From the NCBI RefSeq assembly GCF_914271485.1, contig NZ_CAJZAG010000008.1, positions 248,001 through 312,000 on the forward strand: a stretch of 64,000 nt of DNA, in the 5' to 3' direction. The notes below the pieces were generated by a model that saw nothing but the letters and a program-made list of their open reading frames with translations, ran no database searches and was not told the DNA's origin. The position numbers and the translations under genes were made by a program. Positions 14,944-24,092 of this stretch are shown piece by piece (within the stretch, counting starts at the first letter, position 1; every line of letters starts with the position of its first letter). The DNA comes from Cupriavidus pampae (GTDB lineage: Bacteria; Pseudomonadota; Gammaproteobacteria; Burkholderiales; Burkholderiaceae).

Positions 14944-16518
14944 ATGACAACCACTTCTAACGTACGCGCGGATGCCCGGCCCCTGCTCGTGCTGACCCCC
15001 GGCGAGGTGACGCTGGCCGATCTGCGCCGCATCTATCGCGGCGAAGTGCGCGTGGCCATGGACGATGCGGCCTGGGCTGGCGTCAGGGCGGCGCAGGCAA
15101 CCGTCCAGGACATCATCGACGCCGATGCGGTGGTGTATGGCATCAACACCGGCTTCGGCAAGCTCGCGCAGTCGCGCATCCCGCATGACAAGCTGGCCCA
15201 GCTGCAACGCAACCTGGTGCTGTCGCACAGCGTGGGCACCGGTCCCGATCTGGCCGCGGACACCGTGCGCCTGATCCTCGCGATCAAGGCGATCAGCCTC
15301 GCGCGCGGTCATTCGGGCGTGCGGCCGGAAATCATCGAAGCGCTGCTTGTGCTGGCGAACCGCGATGTCACGCCGTGCATTCCGGCCAAGGGGTCGGTGG
15401 GTGCGTCGGGCGACCTCGCGCCGTTGGCGCATCTGTCCTGCACGCTGATCGGTGTGGGTGAGGTGATGCTGGATGGTCGGCGCGTGCCGGCGCACGACGG
15501 GCTCGCGCATGCCGGGCTCGACGTGTTCACGCTGGGGCCCAAGGAAGGACTGGCGCTGCTCAATGGCACGCAGGTCTCCACCGCGTTGGCGCTGGCGGGA
15601 TTGTTTGCCGCCGAAGATGCGTTTGCCGCCGGCATCGTCGCGGGCGCGCTCTCGCTCGAGGCGATCAAGGGGTCGGTCAAGCCGTTCGACGCGCGCATCC
15701 ACGCCGCGCGCGGGCAGACCGGGCAGATTGCCGTAGCCACTGCGGTGCGGGCGATGCTCGACGGCAGCGAGATCGTCGATTCGCACAAGGCGTGCGGCCG
15801 CGTGCAGGATCCCTACTCGATCCGCTGCCAGCCGCAGGTGATGGGCGCATGCCTCGACAATCTCGCGCATGCGGCACGCGTGTTGCGCATCGAGGCCAAC
15901 GCTGCCTCCGACAATCCGCTCGTGTTTGCCGAGTCCGGCGATGTGGTCTCGGGCGGTAATTTCCATGCGGAGCCAGTGGCGTTTGCCGCCGACATCATCG
16001 CGCTGGCGATCGCCGAGATTGGCGCGATCTCCGAGCGGCGTCTCGCGTTGCTGCTCGATACCGGATTGTCCGGGCTGCCACCGTTCCTCGTGCGCGATGG
16101 CGGCCTGAACTCGGGCTTCATGATCGCGCAGGTCACCGCGGCGGCGCTGGCCTCCGAGAACAAGGCGCTGTCGCACCCGTCGAGCGTGGATAGCCTACCG
16201 ACTTCGGCCAATCAGGAAGACCACGTGTCGATGGCCACGTACGGCGCGCGCCGGCTGGGCGAAATGGCGGCCAACACGGCCGTGATCGTCGGCATCGAGG
16301 CGATGGCCGCCGCGCAGGGCATTGAGTTCCATCGGCCGATGAAATCGTCGCCGCTGGTGGAGAGCGAACTCGCGCGCATTCGCGCGCGCGTCTCATTCGT
16401 CGAAGCCGATCGGTATCTCGCACCCGATATCGAGGCCATGAAGCAATGGGTGCAGCAGGGCGATGCCGGCGCCGGCTGGCCCGCGGCGGTGCGCGACATG
16501 CTGCCGACCAACGTCTGA
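14944..16518 (+). CDS. hutH: Histidine ammonia-lyase
   Basis: Cytosolic lyase of 524 residues converting L-histidine to urocanate and ammonia, the first step of the hut pathway. The residues that cyclise to the MIO cofactor are A154-S155-G156 in the stretch GSVGASGDLAPLAHLS. Other family marks are VYGINTGFGKLA near the N-terminus and TSANQEDHVSM near residue 420. The length matches the usual 505-525. It begins the second hut transcript, directly behind a candidate HutC operator; hutU follows 45 bases later. Confidence 0.97.
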   Translation: MTTTSNVRADARPLLVLTPGEVTLADLRRIYRGEVRVAMDDAAWAGVRAAQATVQDIIDADAVVYGINTGFGKLAQSRIPHDKLAQLQRNLVLSHSVGTGPDLAADTVRLILAIKAISLARGHSGVRPEIIEALLVLANRDVTPCIPAKGSVGASGDLAPLAHLSCTLIGVGEVMLDGRRVPAHDGLAHAGLDVFTLGPKEGLALLNGTQVSTALALAGLFAAEDAFAAGIVAGALSLEAIKGSVKPFDARIHAARGQTGQIAVATAVRAMLDGSEIVDSHKACGRVQDPYSIRCQPQVMGACLDNLAHAARVLRIEANAASDNPLVFAESGDVVSGGNFHAEPVAFAADIIALAIAEIGAISERRLALLLDTGLSGLPPFLVRDGGLNSGFMIAQVTAAALASENKALSHPSSVDSLPTSANQEDHVSMATYGARRLGEMAANTAVIVGIEAMAAAQGIEFHRPMKSSPLVESELARIRARVSFVEADRYLAPDIEAMKQWVQQGDAGAGWPAAVRDMLPTNV

Positions 16519-16563
16519 ACCACGGCTGAACCACGCCACCGTTACCTACAGGATTCCCCGACC

Positions 16564-18303
16564 ATGAACGCCAACGAACATCAATTCGCGCCTTCGTCAT
16601 CGCCTTCGCCATCCTCTTCATCCGCCCCGGCGCGCGGCCAGCGCGAGGTGCGCGCCCCGCACGGCAACACGCTCCATTGCAAGAACTGGCTGATCGAAGC
16701 CGCGTACCGCATGATCCAGAACAACCTCGACCCGGACGTGGCCGAGCGTCCGCAGGACCTCGTGGTGTACGGCGGCATAGGCAAGGCCGCGCGCAACTGG
16801 GAATGCTTCGACGCGATCCTCGACAGCCTGCGCCGTCTGGGCGAGGACGAGTCGCTGCTGGTGCAGTCCGGCAAACCGGTCGGCATCTTCCGCACGCACG
16901 CCGATGCGCCGCGTGTGTTGATCGCGAATTCGAATCTTGTGCCGCACTGGGCCACGTGGGACAAGTTCAACGAGCTCGATCGCGCGGGGCTGATGATGTA
17001 CGGGCAGATGACCGCGGGCTCGTGGATCTACATCGGCACGCAGGGCATCGTGCAGGGCACGTTCGAGACATTTGTGGAAGCCGGCAATCAGCACTACGGC
17101 GGTGATCTGTCCGGCAAGTGGATCCTGACCGCGGGCCTTGGCGGCATGGGCGGCGCGCAGCCGCTGGCGGGCGTGCTGGCCGGCGCTTGCGTGCTGGCGA
17201 TCGAATGCCAGGAGTCGCGCATCGACTTCCGCATACGCACGCGCTATCTGGACAAGAAGGCCACCACGATCGACGAGGCGCTGGCGATGATCGCCGACGC
17301 GACGAAGAACAAGCAGGCCATCTCGGTGGGTTTATTAGGCAATGCTGCCGAGATCGTGCCCGAACTCGTGCGCCGCGCGCAGGCCGGCGGCATGCGGCCG
17401 GATATGGTCACGGATCAGACCTCGGCGCACGACATCGTCAACGGTTACCTGCCCGAGGGCTGGACGGTCGAGCAATGGGAGGACGCGCGCCAGCGCTATC
17501 CGAAGTCTGTGGAGGTGGCCGCGCGCGCGTCGATCGTCAAGCATGTGCGGGCGATGCTCGCGTTCCAGCAGATGGGTGTGCCGACGCTCGACTATGGCAA
17601 CAATATCCGGCAGGTCGCGTTTGACGAGGGCGTGGCCAATGCGTTCGATTTCCCGGGGTTTGTGCCCGCGTATATCCGACCGCTGTTCTGCCGCGGCAAG
17701 GGGCCGTTCCGCTGGGTCGCGTTGTCCGGCGATCCCGAGGACATCTACAAGACCGACGCCAAGATGAAGGAGCTGTTCCCCGACGACAAGCCGCTGCATC
17801 GCTGGCTCGATATGGCGCGCGATCGTATCGCGTTCCAGGGCCTGCCGTCGCGCATCTGCTGGGTCGGTCTCGACGAACGGCATCGCGCGGGTCTGGCGTT
17901 CAACGAAATGGTGAAGTCGGGCGAGCTCAAGGCGCCGATCGTGATCGGGCGCGATCACCTCGATTGCGGGTCCGTCGCGTCGCCGAACCGCGAGACCGAG
18001 GCGATGCGCGACGGCTCCGATGCGGTGTCCGACTGGCCGCTGCTCAACGCGCTGCTGAACACGGCCGGTGGCGCCACGTGGGTCAGCCTGCATCACGGTG
18101 GTGGCGTGGGCATGGGCTTCTCGCAGCATGCGGGTGTGGTCATCGTGTGCGACGGCACCGATGCGGCCGCGAAGCGCATCGAGCGCGTGTTGTGGAACGA
18201 TCCGGCCACTGGCGTGATGCGCCATGCCGATGCGGGGTATGAAACCGCGATCGACTGTGCGCACGAGAAGGGCCTCGATCTGCCGATGGTGAAGCGCGCA
18301 TGA
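16564..18303 (+). CDS. hutU: Urocanate hydratase
   Basis: 579-residue NAD-dependent enzyme turning urocanate into 4-imidazolone-5-propionate. Recognisable blocks include YGGIGKAARNWECFDAI, GGMGGAQPLAG for NAD binding, SRICWVGLDERHRAGLAFN and HHGGGVGMGFSQHAG near the C-terminus. A Ser/Pro-rich N-terminal tail of about 30 residues precedes the conserved part. The stop overlaps the hutD start (ATGA), indicating translational coupling. Confidence 0.97.
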   Translation: MNANEHQFAPSSSPSPSSSSAPARGQREVRAPHGNTLHCKNWLIEAAYRMIQNNLDPDVAERPQDLVVYGGIGKAARNWECFDAILDSLRRLGEDESLLVQSGKPVGIFRTHADAPRVLIANSNLVPHWATWDKFNELDRAGLMMYGQMTAGSWIYIGTQGIVQGTFETFVEAGNQHYGGDLSGKWILTAGLGGMGGAQPLAGVLAGACVLAIECQESRIDFRIRTRYLDKKATTIDEALAMIADATKNKQAISVGLLGNAAEIVPELVRRAQAGGMRPDMVTDQTSAHDIVNGYLPEGWTVEQWEDARQRYPKSVEVAARASIVKHVRAMLAFQQMGVPTLDYGNNIRQVAFDEGVANAFDFPGFVPAYIRPLFCRGKGPFRWVALSGDPEDIYKTDAKMKELFPDDKPLHRWLDMARDRIAFQGLPSRICWVGLDERHRAGLAFNEMVKSGELKAPIVIGRDHLDCGSVASPNRETEAMRDGSDAVSDWPLLNALLNTAGGATWVSLHHGGGVGMGFSQHAGVVIVCDGTDAAAKRIERVLWNDPATGVMRHADAGYETAIDCAHEKGLDLPMVKRA

Positions 18304-18881
18304 GCGTACGGCGATTCTCGCTCGACGGCATTGCGCCGACGCCATGGAAGAACGGCGGAGGCCAAACGCGCGAGATTGCCGCGTGGCCGCCAGGTGCATC
18401 CATGGAGACGTTCGACTGGCGTATCAGCGTGGCCGATATTGCCGCCGATGGTCCGTTCTCGGCGTTTGTGGGGATCGACCGGCAGATCGCGCTGCTCGAG
18501 GGTGCGGGCGTAGTGTTGCAGGCCCGCGATGGGACGTTCCGGCACCGGCTCGATCGGCTTGGCGAGCCGTTTCCGTTCACGGGCGATATCGCCGTGGACG
18601 CGACGCTGATCGATGGCCCGACGCGCGACTTCAATGTGATGACGCGGCGTGGACGTTGCCGTGCGGTGGTCGAGGCGCTGAGGTCGCCGATCCGGATCGA
18701 CGGTGACGACGCTATGCTGATGTTCGTCGTCGCGGGCCGCTGGCACGATGCCGACGGCCACCCGCTCGCGGCCGGCGACGGTATGCTGTGGACTGCCGCG
18801 TCGATGCGGCGCACGACATTGACGCCCGCGGACACCACAGCACTGTGCCTGCGCGTCACGCTGCATGGGGAGCCGATATGA
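18300..18881 (+). CDS. hutD: HutD family protein
   Basis: 193-residue cupin-like protein of the HutD/Ves family. The N-terminal block PTPWKNGGGQTREIAAWP and the DWRISVADIAADGPFSAF motif are diagnostic. HutD has no catalytic step assigned; in Pseudomonas fluorescens it has been linked to limiting excessive hut expression. Here it is locked between hutU and hutI by four-base overlaps on both sides. Confidence 0.92.
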   Translation: MSVRRFSLDGIAPTPWKNGGGQTREIAAWPPGASMETFDWRISVADIAADGPFSAFVGIDRQIALLEGAGVVLQARDGTFRHRLDRLGEPFPFTGDIAVDATLIDGPTRDFNVMTRRGRCRAVVEALRSPIRIDGDDAMLMFVVAGRWHDADGHPLAAGDGMLWTAASMRRTTLTPADTTALCLRVTLHGEPI

Positions 18882-20125
18882 CGACTACCAAGCTTGCAAC
18901 CGCCGCCGACGGTATCTGGCACAACTGCCATCTGCTGCCCGACGGGGATCCCGCCAACGCGATCCACGATGGCGCGCTCGTGGTGGAAGATGGCCGCATG
19001 GTGTGGGTCGGTGCGCACGCGGCCTTGCCAGCAACGTACCAGGAAACACATCTGCCGCGCCACGATGGCCAGGGCGCGTGGATCACCCCCGGGCTTGTCG
19101 ATTGCCATACGCATCTGGTCTACGGCGGCCAGCGTGCCGACGAATTCGCGATGCGGTTGGCCGGTGCCAGCTACGAGGACATCGCGCGCGCGGGCGGCGG
19201 TATCGTTTCCACGGTGCGCGCCACGCGCGAGGCCAGCGAGCAGGCGCTCTTCGAACAGGCCGCGGTGCGTCTGCAGCCGCTGCTCGCGGAGGGCGTTACC
19301 GCGATCGAGATCAAGTCCGGCTACGGTCTGTCGCTCGATGCCGAGCGTCGGCAGCTGCGCGTGGCGCGGCGGCTGGGCGAAGCCTATGGTGTGGCCGTGC
19401 ACACGACCTTCCTCGGTGCGCACGCCTTGCCGCCCGAGTATGCGGGCCGTGCCGACGACTATATCGCGCTGGTCTGCGACACCATGCTCCCCGCGCTAGC
19501 GGAGGAGGGGCTGGTCGATGCCGTCGATGCCTTCTGCGAATCGATCGGCTTTTCGACTGCGCAAACCACGCGCGTGTTCGAAGCCGCGGCGCGATATGGA
19601 CTGCCCGTCAAGCTTCACGCCGAGCAGTTGAGTAACCTCGGTGGTGCGGCGCTGGCCGCGCATTATCGCGCGCTGTCGGCCGATCATCTTGAGCATCTCG
19701 ACGAGGCCGGCGTCGCGGCAATGGCTGCGGCAGGGACGGTAGCGGTGCTGTTGCCGGGCGCCTACTATTTTCTGCGCGACACGCATCTGCCGCCCATCGC
19801 GCTGCTGCGCGAACACGGCGTGCCGATTGCGATCGCGACCGATCACAATCCGGGTACATCGCCGACCACGTCGCTGCTGCTGATGCTGAATATGGCCGCG
19901 ACGCTGTTCCGGATGACGGTACCCGAAGTGCTGACCGGTGTGACCGTACACGCGGCACGCGCGCTCGGCGCGACGGACCGTCATGGCTTGCTGGCGGCCG
20001 GGCGTGATGCGAATTTCGTGTTGTGGCGCGTGGCGTCGCCGGCCGAGCTGGTGTACTGGTTCGGCCGCAATTCGGCGGCGGTGGTGGTGCGGCAGGGTCA
20101 TGTCTATCCGGGAGCCGAGGCATGA
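18878..20125 (+). CDS. hutI: Imidazolonepropionase
   Basis: Amidohydrolase of 415 residues that hydrolyses imidazolonepropionate to N-formimino-L-glutamate. The metal-binding motif is VDCHTHLVYGG; further ligands are in KLHAEQLSN and the IATDHNPGTSPT block. The ATG at 18878 overlaps the hutD stop; a longer upstream frame lies inside hutD and is not used. The stop overlaps hutF by four bases. Confidence 0.96.
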   Translation: MTTTKLATAADGIWHNCHLLPDGDPANAIHDGALVVEDGRMVWVGAHAALPATYQETHLPRHDGQGAWITPGLVDCHTHLVYGGQRADEFAMRLAGASYEDIARAGGGIVSTVRATREASEQALFEQAAVRLQPLLAEGVTAIEIKSGYGLSLDAERRQLRVARRLGEAYGVAVHTTFLGAHALPPEYAGRADDYIALVCDTMLPALAEEGLVDAVDAFCESIGFSTAQTTRVFEAAARYGLPVKLHAEQLSNLGGAALAAHYRALSADHLEHLDEAGVAAMAAAGTVAVLLPGAYYFLRDTHLPPIALLREHGVPIAIATDHNPGTSPTTSLLLMLNMAATLFRMTVPEVLTGVTVHAARALGATDRHGLLAAGRDANFVLWRVASPAELVYWFGRNSAAVVVRQGHVYPGAEA

Positions 20126-21534
20126 GTTCGAACCTCACCCGACTGTTTGCACGGGAAGCGCTATTGCCCGACGGGTGGGCCAGCGATGTGCTGCTGAGCT
20201 GGGATGCGCAGGGCCGGCTGACCGAAGTCTTGCCGGATGCGAAACCCACACCCGAGGTCGAGCAGGCCGTGGGGCCTGTGGTACCGGGCATGCCGAACCT
20301 GCATTCACATGCATTCCAGCGCGGCTTCGCGGGGCTGACGGAAGTGCGCGGTGTGTCCGATGGGGATGATCCCGCCGGTGGCGATTCGTTCTGGAGCTGG
20401 CGCACGCTGATGTATCGCTTCGCGCTACGGCTCTCGCCGGATACGCTCGAAGCGATTGCCACGCAGTTGTATGTGGAAATGCTGCGCGCGGGCTATACCA
20501 GCGTATGCGAGTTTCATTACGTGCATCACGAACCGGACGGCAAGCCATACGCCGATGGTGCCGAGATGTCGTTGCGCCTGCTGCGTGCCGCGCAGCGCGT
20601 GGGCATCGGCATGACATTGCTGCCCGTGCTGTACCAGACGGCCGGCTTTGGCGGCAAGCCCGCGCAACAGGATCAGCGCCGCTTCCTGCATCGCACCGAC
20701 GCGATGCTGAGCCTGCTGCAACGTCTGGCTCCCGCCTGCGCGGCGCATGGCGCGCGGCTCGGCCTGGCGCCGCATTCGCTACGCGCGGTGCCACCTGAGA
20801 GCCTTCACGACGCGGTAGCGGGCCTCCACGCGATGGACCGCGATGCGCCCGTGCATATCCATATCGCGGAGCAACAGCGCGAAGTCGATGACTGCCTCGC
20901 GTGGACCGGTACGCGGCCCGTGGCATGGCTGCTCGACCATGCCGAGGTCGATGCGCGCTGGTGCCTGGTGCATGCCACGCATATGGACTGGGACGAACGC
21001 CGACGACTGGCGCAGAGTGGCGCGGTGGCCGGGATCTGCCCGACCACTGAAGCCAATCTCGGCGATGGCGTGTTCGAGGCCGCGCCTTACTTCGCGCAGC
21101 ACGGCGCATGGGGCATCGGCTCCGACAGCCATGCGAGCGTGAGCGTGGCGGAGGAACTGCGCACCTTCGAGTATGGGCAGCGACTCGGCCTGCAGCGCCG
21201 CAATGTGCTCGCCTCCGACGCGCAGCCGCATGTGGCGGATCGGCTCTGGCTCGATGCGACGCAGGGCGGCGCGCGTGCCGCGCGTCGTGCGGTGGCCGGG
21301 CTCGCGGTCGGCCAGCAGGCCGATTTCATCGTGCTCGATGGTGCCAGCGTAGCGCTGGCAGGCCTCGATGGCGCGCAGGCGCTGGCCGTGCATGTGTTCG
21401 CCAGTCACGGTCATGAGACACTAGCGGAGGTTCGCACCGCTGGCGTCTGCCGTGTGCGGTATGGCGAGCACCCGCTACAGGCGGAAGCTGGCCAGCTGTT
21501 CACGACCGCGCGCGCGCGTTTGCTGACCGATTGA
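20122..21534 (+). CDS. hutF: Formimidoylglutamate deiminase
   Basis: Amidohydrolase of 470 residues converting N-formiminoglutamate to N-formylglutamate and ammonia. Motifs are PGMPNLHSHAFQRGFAGL for the metal site, VHIHIAEQQREVDDC, and GIGSDSHASVSVAEELR. Its presence with hutG defines the five-step route and predicts no formiminoglutamase. The start overlaps the hutI stop. Confidence 0.95.
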   Translation: MSSNLTRLFAREALLPDGWASDVLLSWDAQGRLTEVLPDAKPTPEVEQAVGPVVPGMPNLHSHAFQRGFAGLTEVRGVSDGDDPAGGDSFWSWRTLMYRFALRLSPDTLEAIATQLYVEMLRAGYTSVCEFHYVHHEPDGKPYADGAEMSLRLLRAAQRVGIGMTLLPVLYQTAGFGGKPAQQDQRRFLHRTDAMLSLLQRLAPACAAHGARLGLAPHSLRAVPPESLHDAVAGLHAMDRDAPVHIHIAEQQREVDDCLAWTGTRPVAWLLDHAEVDARWCLVHATHMDWDERRRLAQSGAVAGICPTTEANLGDGVFEAAPYFAQHGAWGIGSDSHASVSVAEELRTFEYGQRLGLQRRNVLASDAQPHVADRLWLDATQGGARAARRAVAGLAVGQQADFIVLDGASVALAGLDGAQALAVHVFASHGHETLAEVRTAGVCRVRYGEHPLQAEAGQLFTTARARLLTD

Positions 21535-21571
21535 TTTCGTTACCCGCCCCCACGCCCAGATTCACGACAAG

Positions 21572-22390
21572 ATGTCCTTCACCACCGATACTCCCGCTTT
21601 CACCCTGCATCGCGGCACGCGTCCGCTGCTGGTGTCGATGCCGCACGTCGGCACCTACCTGCCTGCTTCGGTTGCCTCGCGCCTGACCGACGAGGCGCGC
21701 ACCGTCCCCGACACCGACTGGCACATGGACCGGTTGTACGATTTCGCGCGCGAGCTTGGCGCATCGATTCTGATGGCCACGCACTCGCGTTATGTCATCG
21801 ATCTGAACCGCCCGCCCGACAACGCGAACCTGTACCCCGGTCAGGACACCACGGGTCTGTGCCCGGTGGATAGCTTCGACAAGACCGCGATCTATGCGGA
21901 TGGCACCAATGGCCCCGACGACGCCGAGATCGCGGTACGGCGCGATCGGATCTGGCATCCGTATCACACGGCCTTGCAGCAGGAGCTCGCGCGGCTGCGC
22001 GCCGAGCACGGCACCATTGGCCTGTGGGACGCGCATTCGATCCGGTCGGTGCTGCCGCGCTTCTTCGAGGGCAAGCTGACGGACTTCAATCTGGGCTCGG
22101 CCAACGGGACCAGCAGCGATGCAGGGCTCGCGGCGCGCATGCTGGAGATTGCTAACCTTGTGCCGGGTCACACGGCCGTGCTCAATGGGCGCTTCAAGGG
22201 TGGGTATATCACGCGGCAGTATGGCAACCCTGCAGATGGCGTGCACGCGATTCAGCTGGAGCTGACGCAGAGCGCGTACATGATCGAGAGCTATCCGTTC
22301 GACTACGACGAGTCGCGCGCCGCGCGCGTGCAGCCGGCGATTCGGAAGATGCTGGAGACGATGTTGCAGTTCGTGGAGTCGAAGGTTTAA
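21572..22390 (+). CDS. hutG: N-formylglutamate deformylase
   Basis: 272-residue hydrolase releasing formate and L-glutamate from N-formylglutamate, the last hut step. The FGase family is recognised from LLVSMPHVGTYLP near the N-terminus, the DTDWHMDRLYDFA block and LWDAHSIRSVLP. It is separated from hutF by 37 bases, without a hairpin, so it is probably in the same transcript. A hairpin with a U-rich tail follows its stop. Confidence 0.94.
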   Translation: MSFTTDTPAFTLHRGTRPLLVSMPHVGTYLPASVASRLTDEARTVPDTDWHMDRLYDFARELGASILMATHSRYVIDLNRPPDNANLYPGQDTTGLCPVDSFDKTAIYADGTNGPDDAEIAVRRDRIWHPYHTALQQELARLRAEHGTIGLWDAHSIRSVLPRFFEGKLTDFNLGSANGTSSDAGLAARMLEIANLVPGHTAVLNGRFKGGYITRQYGNPADGVHAIQLELTQSAYMIESYPFDYDESRAARVQPAIRKMLETMLQFVESKV

Positions 22391-22398
22391 AGAGGTTT

Positions 22399-22447
22399 GC
22401 GCCCCTCCCTCAAGGAATCTCAAGGAGAGGAGCGCGCTTCTTATTTC
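22399..22447 (+). terminator. Probable terminator of the hut operon
   Basis: Arms 22399-22410 and 22424-22435 pair over 12 positions with two mismatches and are followed by a T-rich tract, between the convergent hutG and aspD genes. The stem is imperfect. Confidence 0.4.
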
Positions 22448-24058
22448 TTCACCACGTTCTTGTTCGCCTTGTTGCCGGTCGCCTGGTTGTACTTCTCCAC
22501 GTACTCCTCGAACAGCTTGCGAATCGAGCGGCCGATCTTCACGTAGTCGGACTCGTTGAGATTGGCCAGCGACACGCGCCCCGATGGATGCCGCGTGCCG
22601 AAGCCACGCCCCGGCAGCAGCACCACGCCTGCCTCCTCCGCGAGCCGGAATAGCAGTTCCACTGGCTCCTGCGAACTCAGCACCCATTTGACGAAGTCCG
22701 GCCCGATCGCCTTGCCGCCGAGCTGTTCGATATCGAGCAGCGTGTAGTAGTCGACGACATTCGGATCGCCTTCCTCCGGCGCGATGCCGATCTCGCGGAA
22801 CAGCGCGGCCTTGCGCTTGCGGATCAGCCGCTTCATCGCCTGCTTGTACGCATCGGGCGTGTCCATGAGCGAGAACAGCGAGAACAGCACCATCTGCACC
22901 TGCTGCGGCGTCGACAGGCCGGCGGTGTGATTGAGCGCGACGGTGCGGCTGTCGGCCACCACGCGATCGATGAACTTGAGATCGTCCGGCGTGGTCGTGA
23001 TCGAGTTGTATCGCTTGTGCAGCGACTTGCGTTGCGCTTCGGGCAGGGCCTTGAGTTGCTCGTCGAACACGTTGTCGCGATGCGTGGCAATGACGCCGAG
23101 CCGCCAGCCGGTGGCACCGAAGTACTTCGAGAACGAATACACGAGGATGGTGTTGCGCGGGCATAGCGCGAACAGCGACGTGAAGTCGTCGGCGAACGTG
23201 CCGTACACATCGTCGGTCAGGATGATCAGATCGGGACGTTCCTCGACGATCGAGGCCAGATACTCGAGGCTCTCGTCGCTCATGCGCACGGAGGGTGGAT
23301 TGCTCGGATTGACGAGGAAGAAGGCCTTGACCTTGGGGTCGCGCAGCTTATCCAGCTCCTTGTTCGAATACTGCCAGCGCGCATCGGCGTCGGCATTGAT
23401 GTTCAGTTCCACGAGCTGGTAATCATTGAGCTCCGGGATCTCGATGTAGGGCGTGAAGATTGGCATGCCCAGTGCGATGGTGTCGCCGGCCTTGAGCAGG
23501 TGGTTCTCGCGCATCGAGTTGAACAGGTAGGTCATCGCGGCCGTGCCGCCTTCCACCGCGAACAGGTCGAACTCGCCGATAAACGGATGATTGCCGATCA
23601 TCTCCTTGCGGATGTACTGACCGACGATGACCTCGGAGAGCCGCAGCATGCGGTCGGGTACCGGGTAGTTGCACGCGAGAATGCCTTCGCACATCTCGTA
23701 CAGGAAATCGCCGGCGTTCAGGCCAAGTTGATCGCGTACGTATGACACCGCGCCTGCCAGGACCGGGCGTGCTGGCACATTCGCGCGCGAACAGATCGAA
23801 GCGTTCCTCGATGCCTTCGCGGCGCGGAAAGCCGCCGACGCCCTCAGGCATATACGAGAACGAGCGCTCGGACTCGCGCATCGCGAACTGGCCCAGTTGC
23901 CAGAAGCCGTGCCGCGGCACGGTGGCAAGAAAGTTCGGATTGCCGCGGCCCGCGTTCAGCATCAGGCAGTCGCTGCGGCTGCTGGCAAGCTTGATCAGTT
24001 CGTCCTTGAGTTCGAATGGCGAGAGACTGGCCAGCTTGGCCAGATCGGGTTTGCTCAT
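22441..24058 (-). pseudogene. aspD: Aspartate 4-decarboxylase (bifunctional aspartate aminotransferase), frameshifted
   Basis: PLP enzyme converting L-aspartate to L-alanine and CO2. The N-terminal part starts at 24058 behind AGAGGAG (MSKPDLAKLASLSPFELK) and runs to about FDLFARE; the rest continues in another frame from about VPARPVLAGAVSYVRDQLG to 22441. The switch falls near 23779-23791, by a GCGCGCG run. The span is 1,618 bases, one over a multiple of three, so it has one extra base or lacks two. The PLP lysine (SFSKYFGATGWRLG) lies in the second part. The break may be a real mutation or an assembly error. It follows aspT by 34 bases. Confidence 0.85.
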
Positions 24059-24092
24059 GGCTACGCTCCTCTGTGAATGATGTCGCTGCGTG